The position numbers and the translations under genes were made by a program. A stretch of DNA of 15,146 nt from assembly GCA_905236275.1 (NCBI GenBank), contig CAJOPI010000088.1, positions 1 through 15,146 on the forward strand, written 5' to 3'. Under the pieces are notes generated by a model that saw only the letters and a list, made by a program, of their open reading frames with translations, was not told the DNA's origin and ran no database searches. This stretch comes from an uncultured Lachnospiraceae bacterium (GTDB taxonomy: Bacteria; Bacillota; Clostridia; Lachnospirales; Lachnospiraceae). Position 1 is the stretch's first letter; each line of letters begins with the position of its first letter. Shown here one piece after another: positions 14,910-15,146 of the stretch.

Positions 14910-14913
14910 CTCC
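14910..14913 (-). promoter_or_regulatory. Ribosome binding site of the E1 gene
   Basis: GGAG on the minus strand, 8 nt before the ATG at 14901, inside the 20-nt gap after the rfbG-like stop. It supports 14901 over the in-frame ATG at 14889. Confidence 0.65.
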
Positions 14914-14921
14914 GTTTTAAT

Positions 14922-15146
14922 TCAGCCTTTTAATCTCGATTCATTATCTTCCGCTTCTATCCTGTAGCTTTCGATCTCTCTCAGCATTTCTGCCCTGACA
15001 TCGCCGCCCTCCGCATAAATCTTACTCCAGGTGACAGTCTCCGCTATGGCACGTTCTATATGCCATACGCTCTTCCAGCCGAAGCTTCTCTTTAGTTTTC
15101 CGCAGTCAAGCCTGAGATAAGCCGCCTCATGCGGTCCGCCGTCCGA
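14922..15146 (-). CDS. rfbG: CDP-glucose 4,6-dehydratase, C-terminal 74 residues
   Basis: The minus-strand frame is open from the window edge to a TGA at 14922-14924, giving 74 residues; the rest lies beyond the right edge. The visible tail reads GGPHEAAYLRLDCGKLK, then GWKSVWHIERAIAETVTWS. This fits the conserved end of RfbG/DdhB short-chain dehydratases (HEA..L.LD..K, GW...W....A...T..W). Role by family: NAD-dependent conversion of CDP-D-glucose to CDP-4-keto-6-deoxy-D-glucose, the substrate of the E1 enzyme encoded 20 nt downstream. The order rfbG then rfbH is the same as in the classic rfbFGH block, which supports the call. With no catalytic residues visible, a related GDP- or dTDP-sugar 4,6-dehydratase cannot be excluded from this fragment alone. 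It is too short at the edge to have a start codon in view. Confidence 0.82.
   Translation of the reverse strand, partial: SDGGPHEAAYLRLDCGKLKRSFGWKSVWHIERAIAETVTWSKIYAEGGDVRAEMLREIESYRIEAEDNESRLKG

Noticed and set aside
1..15146. CRISPR arrays, insertion sequences, tRNA genes or long direct repeats
   Set aside because: Reading both strands showed no repeat-spacer pattern, transposase motif, tRNA-like clover or long repeated block; nearly all sequence is coding.

Overview
The window looks like a surface-polysaccharide biosynthesis locus from a Gram-positive anaerobe of the Clostridia, most likely Lachnospiraceae-like. This placement is inference. It rests on short intergenic gaps, AGGAGG-type ribosome binding sites, heavy AGA/AGG codon use, and a Gram-positive style YfhO/GtrB/MBOAT gene set with no outer-membrane (Wzy, Lpt) genes. 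No rRNA, tRNA, mobile element or CRISPR array was seen.

Layout. Two plus-strand genes at the left edge, a VOC/glyoxalase-like protein cut by the window edge and an acyl carrier protein, run toward a long minus-strand gene train. The two units converge on a strong bidirectional terminator hairpin at 719-756. From there to the right edge everything is on the minus strand, with gaps of 27 nt or less or short overlaps and no recognisable internal promoter. In transcription order (right to left) the genes are: the 3' end of CDP-glucose 4,6-dehydratase (rfbG-like); the E1 dehydrase (rfbH/ddhC-like); a DmpG/HMGL-type aldolase fused to a C-terminal Rossmann-like domain; a HAD phosphatase; a large YfhO-type membrane glycosyltransferase; a thiamine-diphosphate enzyme of the acetolactate-synthase/YerE type; a GtrB/CsbB-like polyprenyl-phosphate glycosyltransferase; a GT8 and a GT2 glycosyltransferase; an MBOAT O-acyltransferase; and its SGNH-like partner.

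How they may work together. RfbG and E1 are the classic entry to CDP-3,6-dideoxy-4-keto sugars. A ThDP enzyme in the same operon recalls Yersinia YerE, which adds a two-carbon branch from pyruvate to C4 of such a sugar to make yersiniose. The unusual aldolase and HAD phosphatase may supply a different 2-oxo-acid donor or extend the branch, so the product may be a novel branched-chain deoxysugar. The ThDP gene lies between YfhO and GtrB, which suggests the polymer is decorated outside the membrane by the lipid-phosphate-sugar route (as with CsbB/YfhO in Bacillus). The MBOAT/SGNH pair would add O-acyl groups, and the convergent ACP/VOC genes hint at a separate carrier-bound acyl substituent. E3 reductase, a YerF-type reductase, the cytidylyltransferase, a GtcA-like flippase and chain export genes are not in the window.
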